Shown: positions 12,101-23,562 of the stretch, in pieces | Layout: every line of letters starts with the position of its first letter | Position numbering within the stretch: the stretch's first letter is position 1 | NCBI GenBank assembly: GCA_914767885.1 | Contig: CAJZBQ010000057.1 | Location: 992,001-1,056,000 of the forward strand | Length of the DNA: 64,000 nucleotides | From: Blepharisma stoltei | Lineage: Eukaryota > Ciliophora > Heterotrichea > Heterotrichida > Blepharismidae | Direction: 5' to 3' | Made by a program: the position numbers and the translations under genes | Notes under the pieces: generated by a model | Told to the model about the DNA's origin: nothing | The model's database searches: none | The model's input: the letters and a program-made list of their open reading frames with translations, nothing else

Positions 12101-12859
12101 AAAAACATTACTTGGAATAAGCAAAGAGCCACTAATAGCACTATTAATACCAAGGTAAATTCTCCATAATATTGGGCGTGGATTAAGCTGGTATCAGCAT
12201 CGTCATACTCAAAAAGTGTATTCTCAGGCAAAAGCCACAGTTTAAATGTAGCAAAAAAAACACATAAAAAGGGCAAATAAGCGTAAACCCTTGTAAATTT
12301 TAAGCCCAGACTTAAGGTAATGCGGTAATTTGTAGGCTTCACTGGTTTTTTGTGGTAGAGCTTAATGTAGAGGTAGGCTAAAAAGAGGCAGGGCACTACA
12401 ACTGCTCCTGCAGCAATGTATAAAAATATAACTCCGATACTGAGTGTCATAAATAAGTAATCAAATCTATAGCTTTTTTTATATAAAATCCTGATTTCTT
12501 TACTTTTTTTCCTATTTTTCTATAAATTACATAACGCATCCTCTCCAAAATAAAACCCATTTTTATGTAAAAAGCATAGTATATGAAATAAGGCTAGAAA
12601 ATCAATGATAGCTTTCTCACGAAGGCAGTGTCGGTGGAAATATCAATGAAAGTAATTGCAAAGTCAAAAGGATCATACGAGCGAGGTGAATGTAAAATTT
12701 ATTCTTTGAGCCTTCAGCTCTTATATTTGAACTCGAACTTTTATAAATTGTGTAAAAGGTTTCAAATAAAGTATTAAGTAATCTCTCTAATAATTTTTTT
12801 AATCTTGTTGAGATTGCGACATCGAAAGCATCTGTTTTTAGTGCATCATTTGAGTCTTC
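6166..12859 (-). CDS. Large multi-pass membrane protein with a PAS domain, split by many IESs
   Basis: I read one minus-strand gene from an ATG near 12859 (MEDSNDALK) to TAA at 6166. In order it has a short soluble N-terminus; a bundle of hydrophobic helices (about 12680-11750, e.g. SIGVIFLYIAAGAVVV); a helical cytosolic part (about 11690-10740); a PAS-like domain (about 10730-10280, NGILIVSGNPENFGNIESM ... MNISVFVPPPMN); an acidic linker (about 9210-8640); and further membrane segments near 8340, 7390, 7290 and 6300. Several TGA codons read as Trp, e.g. LYLLLWEIVKR near 11745 and AKWPRI near 7070. Most junctions are restored by TA-based excision. The layout resembles the large PAS-containing membrane proteins of ciliates, but I cannot name the family or ligand. 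A few junctions (about 7000, 10700, 11450) are not placed exactly. Confidence 0.75.
6945..7030. other. Palindrome-bounded short insert (probable IES)
   Basis: On the minus strand tgatattttaagc (about 7030) and gcttaaaatatca (about 6957) are inverse copies around a short AT spacer, and the frame is closed across them. Coding resumes as RYYASSFLFFILFY and then PIVVDWAGQRVL. The exact cut sites are uncertain, since the nearest TA pairs leave a stop. Confidence 0.45.
7478..7780. mobile_element. MITE family A, 300 bp, within the membrane protein gene
   Basis: CTCCC...GGGAG termini with TTA on both sides (7475-7477 and 7778-7780). The family A motif tccgtgagcgaacaaaa occurs in inverted pairs near both ends. 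Removing the element with one TTA joins GHSETL to SALNESIYVL in frame. This is one of the clearest excision tests in the window. Confidence 0.9.
7930..7964. other. 35-bp TA-bounded insert (probable IES)
   Basis: The frame closes right after CEMSLSN. Deleting 35 bp between two TA dinucleotides gives SNIIVAETDNL in frame. There are no GT-AG intron ends. Confidence 0.65.
8535..8637. other. ~103-bp TA-bounded insert (probable IES)
   Basis: A very AT-rich block with stops in all useful frames separates EDPNNLLN from SISSASGISG. TA-to-TA removal restores the frame (NNLLNSISSASG). The chosen pair of TAs is the best of two options. Confidence 0.55.
9211..10255. mobile_element. Foldback element with ~360-bp inverted repeats inside the membrane protein gene
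   Basis: The left arm (about 9247-9605) and right arm (about 9825-10195) are long inverted copies. Examples are agacagcatatattgcat at about 9491 against its complement near 9935, and taacctcctcccaaaacct against aggttttgggaggaggtta. The ends resemble ggctgaggttaaataaagtg. A spacer of about 220 bp separates the arms. No transposase is present. TA-based excision (about 9211-10255) can join RKTY to KKFNLVHYKPE in frame. It is a MITE-like or foldback DNA element of a family distinct from the C-run MITEs. Confidence 0.75.
11018..11072. other. 55-bp TA-bounded insert (probable IES)
   Basis: Removal between TA repeats joins KLLIPY to HKNIKKYPSNQ, giving an uninterrupted helical region. Confidence 0.65.
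11385..11500. other. ~100-bp insert (probable IES), ends not exact
   Basis: The frame closes after WEFAFTYSMQ and reopens at KQDNLARIKLSQC. The AT-rich gap has stops in the needed frames. Several TA pairs would work. Confidence 0.5.
12470..12569. other. 100-bp TA-bounded insert (probable IES)
   Basis: It separates ISYTMLF from RFDYLFMTLSIG. Excision between TA at 12468-12469 and TA at 12568-12569 restores TMLFRFDYLFM exactly in frame. Confidence 0.7.
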
Positions 12860-13309
12860 CATTAAGAATTTATAATGAAATAATGATTGAGTTATCAGAT
12901 AATTAAACATTTGCAAAAATCATTTTATCTTATTAGGAAGCTCTGTAATCTTAATAATAAAAAACAGAAATAAATATACCGTGCAGGGGTTTAAATTATG
13001 ATGGTTAAAGTAACAATAAAATATAAAAAGGCTATGCTTTAATTACTCTTTATGAGTATAATTTCAATTAAAATCATAACAAAATTATTGTTATGCTTTA
13101 CGAAAATGATCAAAAATAAAAAAGTGTTTTATAAGCCTTTTTTTACGTTTTTCAAACTTAATATGCAAAATAAAGACTATTGCAAACCCTCATTTTCAAA
13201 AATTGCTTTAAAATATTAGTTATTATTTTACATTAGCACTCTTTAGAAAAAATTATCATTTACACAATTATTTTAACGTCATTTTGTGACTGTTAATATT
13301 TAATCTATA
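12860..13309. other. Divergent intergenic region
   Basis: AT-rich DNA between two divergently transcribed genes (minus-strand membrane protein and plus-strand small protein). It presumably holds both promoters. No motif can be supported. Confidence 0.4.
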
Positions 13310-13672
13310 ATGAATAAATTTTTGATATTCCTGCTTCTAGCACTTGGGAGATGCTCGCTGGAAGATGAAGTTAGCCCTGTTATTTATAGCTGAAATATGA
13401 TTAGGACGAATTGTTGAATTATTTTGGTTTTATTGACGGCAATTATTGGAGTTTTGGTTATTATAAAGCTGCTTTTTATGGTACATAAAAAGCAAGAACC
13501 AAATTTGAAGAGTGACTTGACTTTTTTGAAAGAAAAAACAATTTTTAACACAAAATATGATTTTCTTGTAGAAAGACCTTCAGAAAAATCAAAACTACTT
13601 GAGAAAAAAGACAAGCCAAGGTATGATACGAATATATATAGAGAAACTCCGATAAGGCTTACAATTGTTTAA
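13310..13672 (+). CDS. Small signal-peptide/single-pass membrane protein (120 aa)
   Basis: Starts ATG at 13310 (MNKFLIFLLLALGRCSLED) and ends TAA. A hydrophobic N-terminus looks like a signal peptide, and a second hydrophobic stretch follows (about residues 41-60: IILVLLTAIIGVLVIIKLLF). The tail is basic and hydrophilic (about 60 aa). Two TGA codons must be read as Trp (IYSWNM and TNCWII); with the standard code the gene would be cut to its second half. It has no insert. Function unknown; the topology suggests a short extracellular part of about 25 residues and a cytosolic tail. Confidence 0.65.
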
Positions 13673-14280
13673 GTGTTTGACCATTATGAGTATTAATTTT
13701 AGATTATTAATTTTATTCTGGCTAATTAATTATTCTAGCTAAAATGGATAGCTGCTCTGATTATGTATTTTATCACTATTTTATTAAGAAAATAAGCTCA
13801 TAATCTGCTTCAATAATTGGCTTACTTCTCCTTGGCTAGTGAGCATGGTTTTTTTAGCTTGCTAACCAATTCAAGTTAATTATTTTCCACAAAATTTATA
13901 AATCCAAATTTGCAAATATTTAAAAATGAAAATATTAATTTTAGAGAAGGCTGCCTAAAGTCTAATATAATTGTTAAAATTTTATTATAATTTTAATTGT
14001 ATATTAAAAAAATTATTTAAAAATATATTGTTACTTTAGAAGTTTTTTCAAGTGGATTTGCTTGCTAACCAAGCAGGGAGACATAAAGGCTCTACTAATA
14101 ATATTAAGTTCATTGAAATGAAATTTAATTAAAAGCTAAATAAGATACGAAACCCCCTAATTTGATGAAAAATTGTTTAAATTTACAATAAAATTTTTGA
14201 TATTCAAATAGCTTGATAAGCATGAAATCATTATCAAAATATAAGTATATTAATGACTTATTTAAATTATTTTTTGCATA
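13673..14280. other. AT-rich intergenic region between convergent genes
   Basis: Low-complexity AT sequence between the 3' ends of the small protein and the phosphodiesterase gene. No gene or repeat end is recognised. Confidence 0.4.
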
Positions 14281-17200
14281 TTATTTGTTATTCGAATTCT
14301 GCAGTCTCTCTTGATATTTTTTGATATTCTCATCCAAATTCAGCATGCAATGGTCAATTTCAGGGCTAAGCCATATATTTGCACACTCCCATAGTGGTTT
14401 CACAATTACAGAAATAAAATTTATTTCATTCTTATAATAGTTCTGTGGATCGTCAAGACCTTTCATAAATTCAGTTTGAGGCAAGCCATACTCAGCTTCA
14501 TCTGCGTATTGATTTGAAAATTCATTGCAAACAAGCAGTGACCAATAAGAAAATACATCAAACTCTTTAGTTGGGTGTGCTAAATCTGATAAATGTATAT
14601 AGATCTTTCTCTTCAATAGCGCAATAAGGCGTACTCTTAGTTTGACTAAAAGGTCTTTGGACCATGAAAATCTGCTGTTCCTTCTCCATAAGAGAGGCAA
14701 ATAGTAAAAATGAAAAGTTCTGCCCGATCCAATCTCGAGAACTTTAAGGAATTTTTTTTGGTCTGAATTGAGAATACCTGAGTTATTGTGGAATTTTGAT
14801 TGCTTGCAAAAATTTTTAATTTTAATAAGTTTTGGTTCGTCAAATGGTTTTGACGAGCCAATTCTGGCTAGTACTTGAAATAAATAATAAAAAAATTGAA
14901 TTATTTTTTTAATTTTCTGATATTAAGGCTGATCAGAAATTTTAATAATGGAATAGAAATGAACAAAATATGTTAAAAAACAAATTTGTGCTCGAGTCCA
15001 GAAAGCGGATATTAAAGGCACCAAATAACTGTTTTAATACTTTAAATATCAAGTTCTCAATGAAACCTCATGTGTTGACTTAAGAGTTTTAATTTTTTTA
15101 TATAGCGTACAAAATCAAGATGGAGGCTTAAACGAACAAAAATTGTTAAAAAATGAATTTGTGCTCGAGTCCAGAAAGCGGAAAATAAAGGCACCAAATA
15201 GCTTATTTTAGTTCTCAAATACCAATTCTCAATGAAACCGCAATGGTGATTTAAGAGTTTTAATTTTTTATATAGTGTACAAAATCAAGATGGCGGCTTA
15301 AACGAACAAAAAATGTTCACAAATGAATTTGTGCTCGAATCCAGAAAGCGGAAAGTGGGGGCATCAAATAACTGTTTTTAATACTTTAAATATCAAGTCT
15401 ACAATGAAACCGCAAGTGGTGACTTAAGAGTTTTAATTTTTTTATGGCTTATAAAGTAAAGATGCGGCTTTAACGAACAAAAAATGTCTAAAAATGATTT
15501 TGTGCTCGAATCCAGAAAGCGGAAAATAAAGGCACCAAATAACTGCTTTAATATTTTAAATATCAAGTTCTCAATGAAACCGCATATGGTGACTTAAGAG
15601 TTTTAATTTTTTTATATAGCGTACAAAATCAAGATGCGGCTTAAACGAACAAAAAATGTTCACAAATGAATTTGTGCTCGAATCCAGAAAGCAGAAAATA
15701 AAGGCACCAAATAGCTTATTTTAGTTCTCAAATACAAGTTCTCAATGAAACCTCAAGTTGTGACTTAAGAGTTTTAATATTTTTATATAGTGTACAAAAT
15801 CAAGATGGCGGCTTTAACGAGCAAAAACAGTTAAAAAATGAATTTGTGCTTGAATCCAGAAAGCGGATATTAAAGACATTAAATAGCTTATTTTAGTTTC
15901 TCAAATATCAAGTTCTCAATGAAACCGCATGTGGTAACTTAAGAGTTTTAATTTTTTTATAGCGTACAAAATCAAGATGGCGGCTTAAACGAACAAAAAA
16001 TGTTTAAAAAATGAATTTGTGCTCGAATCCAGAAAGCGGAAAATAAAGGCACAAATAGGAAATTTTAGTTCTCAAATATCAAGTCTTCAATGAAACCGCA
16101 TGTGGTGACTTAAGAGTTTTAATTTTTTTATATGGGTAGCGGCTTAAACGAACAAAAAATGTTCACAAATTAAATTTGTGTTCAAGTTCAGAAAGAGAAA
16201 ACAAAAGCATCAAATAGCGAAATTTTAAAGTAAGAAAATTAATTTGAGAAATATAAAAGTTAGTTCCTAAAAATTAGCTAAAATTTTGACAAAACTATTT
16301 ATTAGAATTCTTATTATTTTATTATCAAATATCTTGGCCACTTATAGCTATAACATTTATGCCTGCTTCACTAGTCTTTAAGTTTGTTTTTTTGATCCTG
16401 TGCCATTTTATTAAAATTTCTGATCATCCTTAACATCAGAAAAATAAAACATAATGACAGTTATTTATTTTTTTATTTCAAGTGCCTATCAGAATTAACT
16501 CGTCAGAACCATTTGACGAACCAAAACTTATTAAAAATTAAAAATTTTTGCAAGAAATAAAAATTCCACAATAACTCAGGTATTCTTAATTCAGAACAAT
16601 AATCTCTTCCAGTTCTCGAAACTGGATAGGGCAGAATTCTTCATTTTTACTATTTTCCTCTCTTATGGAGAAGGAATAGCAGATTTTCATGGTCCAAAGA
16701 CCTTTTAGTTAAACCAGGATGCACTATTTTCGCGCTATTTAAGAGAAAGTTCTATAACTAAGGAAGCTATTTTTTCACAATCATCATCTAATGACCCTAA
16801 TGGATGGTCTTCCAAGTCCTTAAACCTTGACGCCATTGACGAAATCATATTAAAATGCTTTACCATATCAGTGCTTAAAATTGACTCAATAATTAATTTC
16901 CTCACTGCTTTATAAATATCGTTGCTTAAAAAATCAAAAATATTGCTATTACCATTCTGAAGGATCTGGAACGTTAACGCTGCGTGATGATTTTCAAGCA
17001 CAGATTTATCATTATAGACTATTGCATAATGTGAACTTCTATTGACTTCAAAAGCATTATTATGCCCTGTATGCCCTATGTCATGGCATAATGAAGCGAT
17101 AATTAATGCGTATATTTCGTGGTCAGTGAAAATTTTTGATACTTTGGTTGTTGCCATAATATAATACTCTGTGCTAGATTAATTTAGCTTGCTTTAAGAA

Positions 17201-20200
17201 AAACGGTATTTTTAATTATAAATAAATATAGAAATATAATAAGAAAATTATTGAAATTTTAATTAAATATAATATAGGTAGAATGCATAACGGTAAATCC
17301 ATGGTAAAAGTTATGGAAAGGATTTTCATGATAATTCTTCCTGACTTCATTTACGAAAGATTTAAGCTTGGTAATATTGATATTAAACTGAGTCGTGAAC
17401 TTAAAGTCTCTTAGCATTGCAACAATATATAAGAAATGATCCTCAACCTCAAAGGCATTTAAGCTTCAGTTTCTCAAGGACTCAATGTCAACTTCTAACT
17501 CTTCTACTTCTAAAAATGACGTTTCAGATCTATTCGTAAAGGTGCTCAAAACAGAACTTCTCCTGTCTACTGTGTCAGGGAGTTCTACATATTCACTTAT
17601 ATAGCTTTTCAGCTCAGGCTCTATAACTTCCTTTTCACCCAGAAAAGTGACTTCAGCCCTATCTAGATTTCCTCTCTTAAGAGTATTAATTACATCAATG
17701 AGCTGTGCAGACATGTCAGAAGAATATTCAATATCTTGTGCCATTGCTGTGAGCTTGTCTATGCATCTTTGTAAAGAAGTTTCTGTTTTGACTGGATTAT
17801 TAGTAAGATCGTAGAGCTGAGACTGCATGTCTTTTAGCCTTGTGCTGAGCTCTTCAATTTCGCTTGCGTCTTCTAAAATTACTATAACCCCAGTAGAAGA
17901 ATCATTCATAAAATCTTGGAGAGGAACCAGTGTATAGTTAAAAATGGAGCTTGCTGATTGACTTCCTTGTAATTCTGGAAATATTGATTTTCTGGTTACA
18001 GGAGAAATTTTTTGGCTTTTTCTATGTATTCTTCTATAAGGATAATTATAAATTGAAGTTATGTCCAAGACAAGCTGTCTATTGAATTCCATCCATTTTG
18101 GATATGTAAGCTCTTTAGCTGCAGCTTCAGTGACCCCAAAAATGTTTTCAAAAGGTCTGTTGTTATATTCAAGCATTCCTTCACTATTAAGGACAAGCAC
18201 ATAATGTCCAATACTGTTTAAAATATTGGCCAAGGCAGTTCTTTCTTCAATATTTTTTTGGAAAAGTTTCCAGTTTTGCAAAATATTCTTATTTATTAAG
18301 AATAAAAATTATTAATAAGCCATAATATAAACTAAAATTATTTTAATAATTAATTGGAAAAGAATAAACGAAATTAATTCAGAAAAAACTTCTAAAGTGT
18401 CTTCGTCATATTGGTCAAACTCCCCTCCTCTTTTATTAATCATTTGGAAAGCCGCAATTACATTGCCTTGGTAATCTAATACTGGTGTGCATAGCATTGT
18501 GGATGTTTTAAAGCCTGTAAGACGGTCTACTTCTGGGTTAAATCTTGAATCAGAGTATACATCTTTTATATTTTCAGCTAGGCCGGTCTGAGCAACATAT
18601 CCAGCAATTCCTTTTCCTAACTCCCCCCTTCCGAGAGTGAACAAAAATTTTTTATGGAAAAAAATTTGACATATAAGTAATAACTAGTATCATGAATCTC
18701 GAGCTAATTCTGTTTACTTTTAAACAAATTGAGTTTTTAAAACATATATTTTACAAATTAAATTAATATTTGCCTTCCAATCTTCGAGAAGTGGGATTTT
18801 TTTAAATTCCTAAAAAATTTTTTTATTTAAATTTTATATATAATTTTTTAAAAAACAAAAATTTAACCCCCCCTCGTGAGCGAACAAGATTTTTTTTGTT
18901 CGCTTATGAGTGGGAGGGAGTAAAGGAATTTCGAATCCCATAGGTATTTCTTGCTCAAGTCCTTGAGATTTTATTACCAAATTATTGCCTTCTCTCAAAT
19001 AAACAGTCCCTCTATCACAATCCAGCAGATTTTGTGCTACACTTCTTATAGTGCTTATCAAGCTTTGAGTATCCATCCCAACCGCATAGTGCCTAATAAT
19101 TTTCCTGAGCTCTGAATTTTCTGATTTTCCATCATTTGTTTTTGGGCTTATTGCAGAAAAAATATATTTCCCTAATTCTTTAATTTTAATTTCATCTTCT
19201 CGTGTATAGCTCACATAAAGCGAATAAGTCTCATCCTTTTTATTTCAAGCTTTTATTATTAAAGAATTCCCATCTTTTCTAATAGGAATGTATAAAATGT
19301 TTTCTTTCCCTTCAATGTGGTTAAATAAAGCTGGTCTTTCTGACTCGACAAGACTACTGAAGAAATCTTCTTGTTTTTTATTAAATATCATGCTCAATTT
19401 ATTTTCTCTTATTTGGTACATTGTGTATGCTAAATTTTTTGAATAATAATATTTTTTTTTTAAAAAAAATAAATAAATAGGATTTATATCAAAAAGAATA
19501 ATTAAGCTCAGAAATCCATATACAGCTTGCCCCTTCAGACCCTGAAAGTGCTTTAATAACCTCTAGGGCAATAGAAATCAATGAATCTGTATCATTATCA
19601 TTAGCAAGCCTTCTTAAAAGATCAACAGATAGCACCTGTGAGAATTGAGCATAATTTGTGGTCTCTGTAATCTGTTTAAACGACCTCAGCAGCATTTTGT
19701 GCTTTCTTCCTTCTTTTAATATAGTCTGCCAATTATTCTCTGTTGTTACCTTCATTTGGAGAATTTCTCTAGAAATCACTGATAAATATTGGGCAAAAAT
19801 TACGTCATCGCTTGGGAAATTTTCTGGGGAGTTTACAAAGCAGATTACTCCATCTACCCCGCTGCTTAAGCTAGAAATAGGGATACATAAAAAGGAGTTT
19901 ATTTGATCCTGAACCCCTAAAGAGTCTATATGGACGTCGAATTTTCGATGAGAGTAAGCTTTTTCTTTCAGAAGCACAATTTCGTTATCAACAATGGACT
20001 GTTTAACTAATCCTGAATTTTTAAGCAAATTTTCATTTAAAATATCATATAAAGTCCCATCAGTGCTATATTTCAACAACATACAGGCTGCTTGACAAGG
20101 TATAGCAGACTGTAAATTTTTCGCAAAAGATTTTAAGCTATTTCCTGAATTTTCTATTAATTCTTGATATTGTGATAATCTCTGCAATTTTTCCCATGGG

Positions 20201-22968
20201 ACAAGATTTATATGGAATAATGCTTCAATTGCAGAGTTTTTTGTGATGATATTTTTTATTTCGACTGAGTCTATTAATTTATTTTTTGAAGCCTGTCTTC
20301 TGTGGCTAACTGGGAGCTGATTAACTGACTTAGAATTTAGCCTGCGAAAACCGGATTTTGGGGAGACTGATCTTTCTTGTGGCTGAAAAGGGTTAGTATC
20401 AATTATCAAGCCAGAGGCGAAAAGATTGTCAAGAATTGTTGATAATTTATTAGAAAAATTCACCAAGAGGTTTATCTCTTCATGCTTAAATTCGCTAGGT
20501 GTTCTTCTTACTACGATTATCCCAATTACGCGTTTTTCTGTTAAATTCCCAAAAATAGGGATTGATAAGATACAGCTTTCTCTGTAAATATCAATATCAG
20601 AAATATTCATTGCAGCATTTGAAGGGAAAATCACTGTTTTTTCAGAAAAAAAGGTTAAGCCGAGAAGGGAATTTTCATTTAAAGGGTAGGAAATTGTGTC
20701 TTGCTTTTTGTCAAGAGTTGTTCATATGGACATTTTTTTGTGGTCAACAATGTAGACTGCACTTGAGTCAAAGCAAATTAGATGCTTCATACTTTGTTTT
20801 ATGTGATCAAATAGTAAGGAATAGCCATAAAGCCTTTCAGTATTCAAGGTAAAGCATTTCAATGTGTCGGCTATTATAGAAACTTTGCTTGCGACTTCAT
20901 GAGAAATCCCTATTTGGCTAATTTCTTGCCATTTTTCATAAGGAATTTCGCCTAAAATTTTTATTTTAATTTTATATAAATGTTATAATAAATTAGGTGA
21001 TTTTTGAAATGTTAATTAGCACCAGTGTTTTTTAATAATATATATGGTACTGACTCAACACCTTAAAGAGTGAGCAAAACCATTATAAAATTCCATTAAA
21101 GAGAGCCAGAAATTTTATTATATATTTTTTTTCAGAATTAACAATTGCTATAGTGAAATTCCTAGATAATTATATTAAAATTTCACGAAAAATAAATTTT
21201 ATAGATTAAATTAAATTTATCTATATAGAGAAAAATTTTAAAATTTTTCTAGAAAAAAAATCCCCATTAAGAGCGGCCAAAAAAATCTTGCGGAGGAATG
21301 AGCAATTTAAATAGGAGCAGAATATTAATGATTTTGCGAATTTTTCATCTATATCTTTAAAAGAGCTTTCCTGCTTAAAAAACTCGACAACACCTAGCAA
21401 TACTTTTTCTCGATCAAAGATTGGGCATGACAAAATCCCTCTGTAAGCTATATCAATTCTCCATAAAGGCTCTGATCTCAAGTCTTTTATATTTAAAATT
21501 CCTTGAGACGTAAAGAAATAAAATGGTGACGTTGACGGAAATTGGACTCTGAGGCGACACCTCTTGATGGAGCGGTGGGCCTGCGCGATGGGTGGCGAAA
21601 GATGCTCCTCTTGAGTCAAATAGGCAATCTAAATGGGAAGCCTACCGAAGCAGGGTGTTTTGTTACCTCCCCGAGGGTTTCTTGTTCCTGCCAGATGGGT
21701 ACACAGGTTTTGCCTGTCACTTGGTCCTTCTCTATCGTGACCAACGGGGAACTCTACAGATGGTGGCTCTGCCTAGAGGAGTTAATCCCCTGGAAAGATA
21801 GTTCAGGTCAAAATTCAAGATGATGGCCTTCCATTTCCTCATTCTAACTCTGATTATATGGAGGCTGCTACCTTGGAGCCGAGTTAGGGCAAAGGCTAGT
21901 GGGTCACCCACATATGGCCAGTTTAAAAAATTTAATTTAATGTGAGACGTAAAAGCAGAATAATTACTAGTCTGTGTATTTATCATAACTTTGCTATCAG
22001 ATTCTGAATTTATCCCAAAAGAATAGAAAGGATTCAATTTTCTGTCGACATTTATATAAAAAACTCCAGCTTGAGCATCTAAGCACTCACACATCAACGC
22101 TAAATAGTCAGGAGTCAATGTCTGCTCAGTTTTGACTATTTTTTTGCAAATTTTTAGTATTTTTTCTCTTTTTATCATTTGATTCGAAATTTTTTGGATA
22201 AAAGCACCTTCTTCTTCATTCTTTAAAATTGCATGATTTATCCCTTTCAATTCTCCTAACTTTTTTCTATAATTCAGAATCTCAATAAATAACATTCTTT
22301 TGCAAAAAAGAATTACTAATATATTTTTATGCTAACACCTAATTTATTTTAAAATAAAAATTATAAAAAATATTGGTCAATTAATATATTTTATTATAGG
22401 ATAGACCAGCTGATTGAACCATTAAGACATCATTTACAGTAAAAAACGCTTGGGCTCTCTTTTGGTCAAGCTTATTGTATAGAATAATAACCCCTTGCAA
22501 ATTCAAGCAATCCGCTCCATAAATAGGAATTGCGCACACTGAAAAGGGCTCTTCCATCGAATTTGTTGCTTTTGAGTAAGGCAACAGCTTTTCTTGAAAA
22601 CTCTGATAAAACCCAGAATTCCTAGGATTATTTATGATTTGATAAACATTCTTCGTGGCCACAAATCCAGGCAGACTGTTTGTGCTTATGTCAAGATACT
22701 GCCTTGTTTGTTTTCTTCCAAGCACTTTTAGCTTGTCTTCTTCTTTTAGTAGGATTTCAACTCAGCTTGAAGAGGTAAGCAGTTTACATTGAGTGACAAT
22801 ATCGCTTTCTAAATCTTTCTGGTCAATTTTTTCGCTTTTAAATAGCTGTGCTAGATTTTTCGTTGCTGAAAATACGATATCTCCAGCACACTGAGGGTTA
22901 AAAGCTGGCTTAGTTCCTGAATTTTCTGGGACTTGAAGAGATTTCGGCCGAATTTCATTAGTAGCCAT
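14281..22968 (-). CDS. Multi-GAF, PAS-containing cyclic nucleotide phosphodiesterase, split by at least eight inserts
   Basis: One minus-strand gene runs from MATNEIRPK (22968) to TAA (14281). Six GAF-like modules can be followed: about 22900-22390; 22290-21310 (QTSNYSAFTSQGILNIKDL after excision); 20940-20480; 20230-19760; 19700-19200; and 19150-18360, the last with the classic GKGIAGYVAQTG and SRFNPEVD. Next come a PAS-like module (about 18260-17880, SIGHYVLVLNSEGMLEYNN) and a class I phosphodiesterase domain. This has NPFHNFYHG (about 17310), the metal-binding HD of SLCHDIGHTGHNN (about 17090), and the second Asp in HLSDLAHPTK (about 14590) followed by WSLLVCNEF. All core metal ligands are present, so an active cAMP or cGMP hydrolase is likely. 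GAF domains usually bind cyclic nucleotide or dimerise. TGA=Trp occurs repeatedly, e.g. SLRNWSLNAF. Confidence 0.9.
14596..16752. mobile_element. 2.16-kb inverted-repeat element with internal 172-bp satellite, splitting the phosphodiesterase domain
   Basis: The element is bounded by TATA on both sides. The termini gatctttctcttcaatagcgc (left) and the complementary form at 16730-16750 start inverted repeats of roughly 250 bp; these include ctttggaccatgaaaatctg at about 14653 and its complement near 16690. Inside lie about eight tandem units (see separate entry). No transposase frame is present. Excision at TATA joins the HD-domain strand IASLVI to HLSDLAHPTK, exactly as family members read, so precise removal is needed for an active enzyme. 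Confidence 0.85.
14955..16225. repeat. Tandem array, ~172-bp unit, about eight copies
   Basis: The landmark gaaagcgg recurs at about 15001, 15174, 15344, 15515, 15687, 15859 and 16032, with a worn copy at about 16191 (spacings 170-173, last 159). Each unit carries aacgaacaaaaaatgtt, ttgtgctcgaatccag, aaggcaccaaata, tctcaatgaaacc and gacttaagagttttaat. Units differ by scattered substitutions and small indels. The array lies wholly within the inverted-repeat element. Confidence 0.9.
17162..17274. other. 113-bp TA-bounded insert (probable IES)
   Basis: Flanked by TATATTAT-type repeats. Removal joins VMHSTYI to MATTKVSKIF at the expected place between the first His motif and the HD motif of the phosphodiesterase fold. 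Confidence 0.7.
18285..18348. other. 64-bp TA-bounded insert (probable IES)
   Basis: Separates FILFQLI from LQNWKLFQKN between the last GAF and the PAS module. TA-based removal restores the frame. Confidence 0.65.
18621..18923. mobile_element. MITE family A, 300 bp, in the last GAF domain
   Basis: CTCCC...GGGAG ends flanked by TAA (18618-18620 and 18921-18923). It has an inverted motif pair (gtgagcgaacaaga and its partner) and a typical core. Excision with one TTA (minus strand) gives GFEIPLGKGIAGYVAQ, a textbook GAF sequence. This junction is strong proof that the insert is removed from the functional gene. Confidence 0.92.
19436..19492. other. Short AT-rich insert (probable IES), ends approximate
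   Basis: Separates WISELNYSF from NLAYTMYQIREN within the fifth GAF module. A poly-A/T block causes a frame break, and several TA pairs are possible. Confidence 0.5.
20958..21311. mobile_element. Insert containing a degenerate C-run MITE
   Basis: It contains a worn pair of ends (actcaacaccttaaag at about 21058 and gcggaggaatgag at about 21292). Two inner motifs are similar to aagagtgagcaaaacc, with a core like family A. TTA-based removal of 354 bp joins FCSYL to GEIPYEKWQE in frame. Confidence 0.6.
21503..21955 (+). mobile_element. Retroposon-like repeat, family R2 copy 2, inside a GAF domain
   Basis: The target duplication tgagacgtaaa lies at about 21505 and 21944. The insert (about 430 bp) starts gaaataaaatggtgacg, has the R2 blocks tgttcctgccag and ggtggctctgcctag, and ends atatggcc plus a T/A tail. 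Removing it joins SNYSAFTS to QGILNIKDL in frame within a GAF fold. Composition is much richer in G+C than the gene. Confidence 0.75.
22319..22388. other. 70-bp TA-bounded insert (probable IES)
   Basis: Separates LSYNKI from VILFCKRMLFIEIL at the helix linking the first two GAF modules. TA-based excision keeps the frame. Confidence 0.6.
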
Positions 22969-23026
22969 TTTTTATAGTAGTTTTGAATGGAAATAACTTA
23001 TAATTAAAGAATTTTTATGATATGGT

Positions 23027-23325
23027 AAATTCTAACTCCAACGAAAAATTTGTTCTCCAAGAATATTTTTTTAATATAAATTTTAGAGTAAAATGTTGTT
23101 TCGAAATTTAAAAAATCCCAATAATCAAAAATCGGAAAGCAAATATTAATTTAATTTGCAAATTTATGTTGTTTAAAATTAAACAGAATTAGTTAGAGAC
23201 TTCATTATATATAATCATTTATATATCAAAATTTTTTTCATAACATATTTTTGTTCACTCAAGCAGGTTTTTTGGGCAAAAAATGTAGTGATTTTTCTAA
23301 TGGTTCGCTCTAAAAGGGGGAGTAA
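23027..23325. mobile_element. MITE family A, degenerate, intergenic
   Basis: The left end taactccaacg and right end gggggagtaa are both next to TAA. The core (tttgttcactc, taaacagaattag, ttcattatat) is that of family A. The terminal motif pairs are partly lost. It lies just 5' of the phosphodiesterase start. Confidence 0.65.
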
Positions 23326-23562
23326 CCTTTTGAGCTGGATTTATTAAATTTTTATTAATCTATTATTTTTTGAAATAGGTAGATACTAATTTCTGTTTAA
23401 AATAATTATTATTTTAATTTAAGTGCAAGTACTCACATATACTTAATAGGATATTATTCATCAAAATTTTATTTTTCACAGAAAATATTAGAAATAAATG
23501 TAATATGATAAACATAGTCTTAATAAAATATTAATAAAAATAATAGTATCAATTTAGACTAT
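23326..23562. other. AT-rich intergenic region
   Basis: No gene is seen. It contains the 3' flank of the small basic protein gene. Confidence 0.35.
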
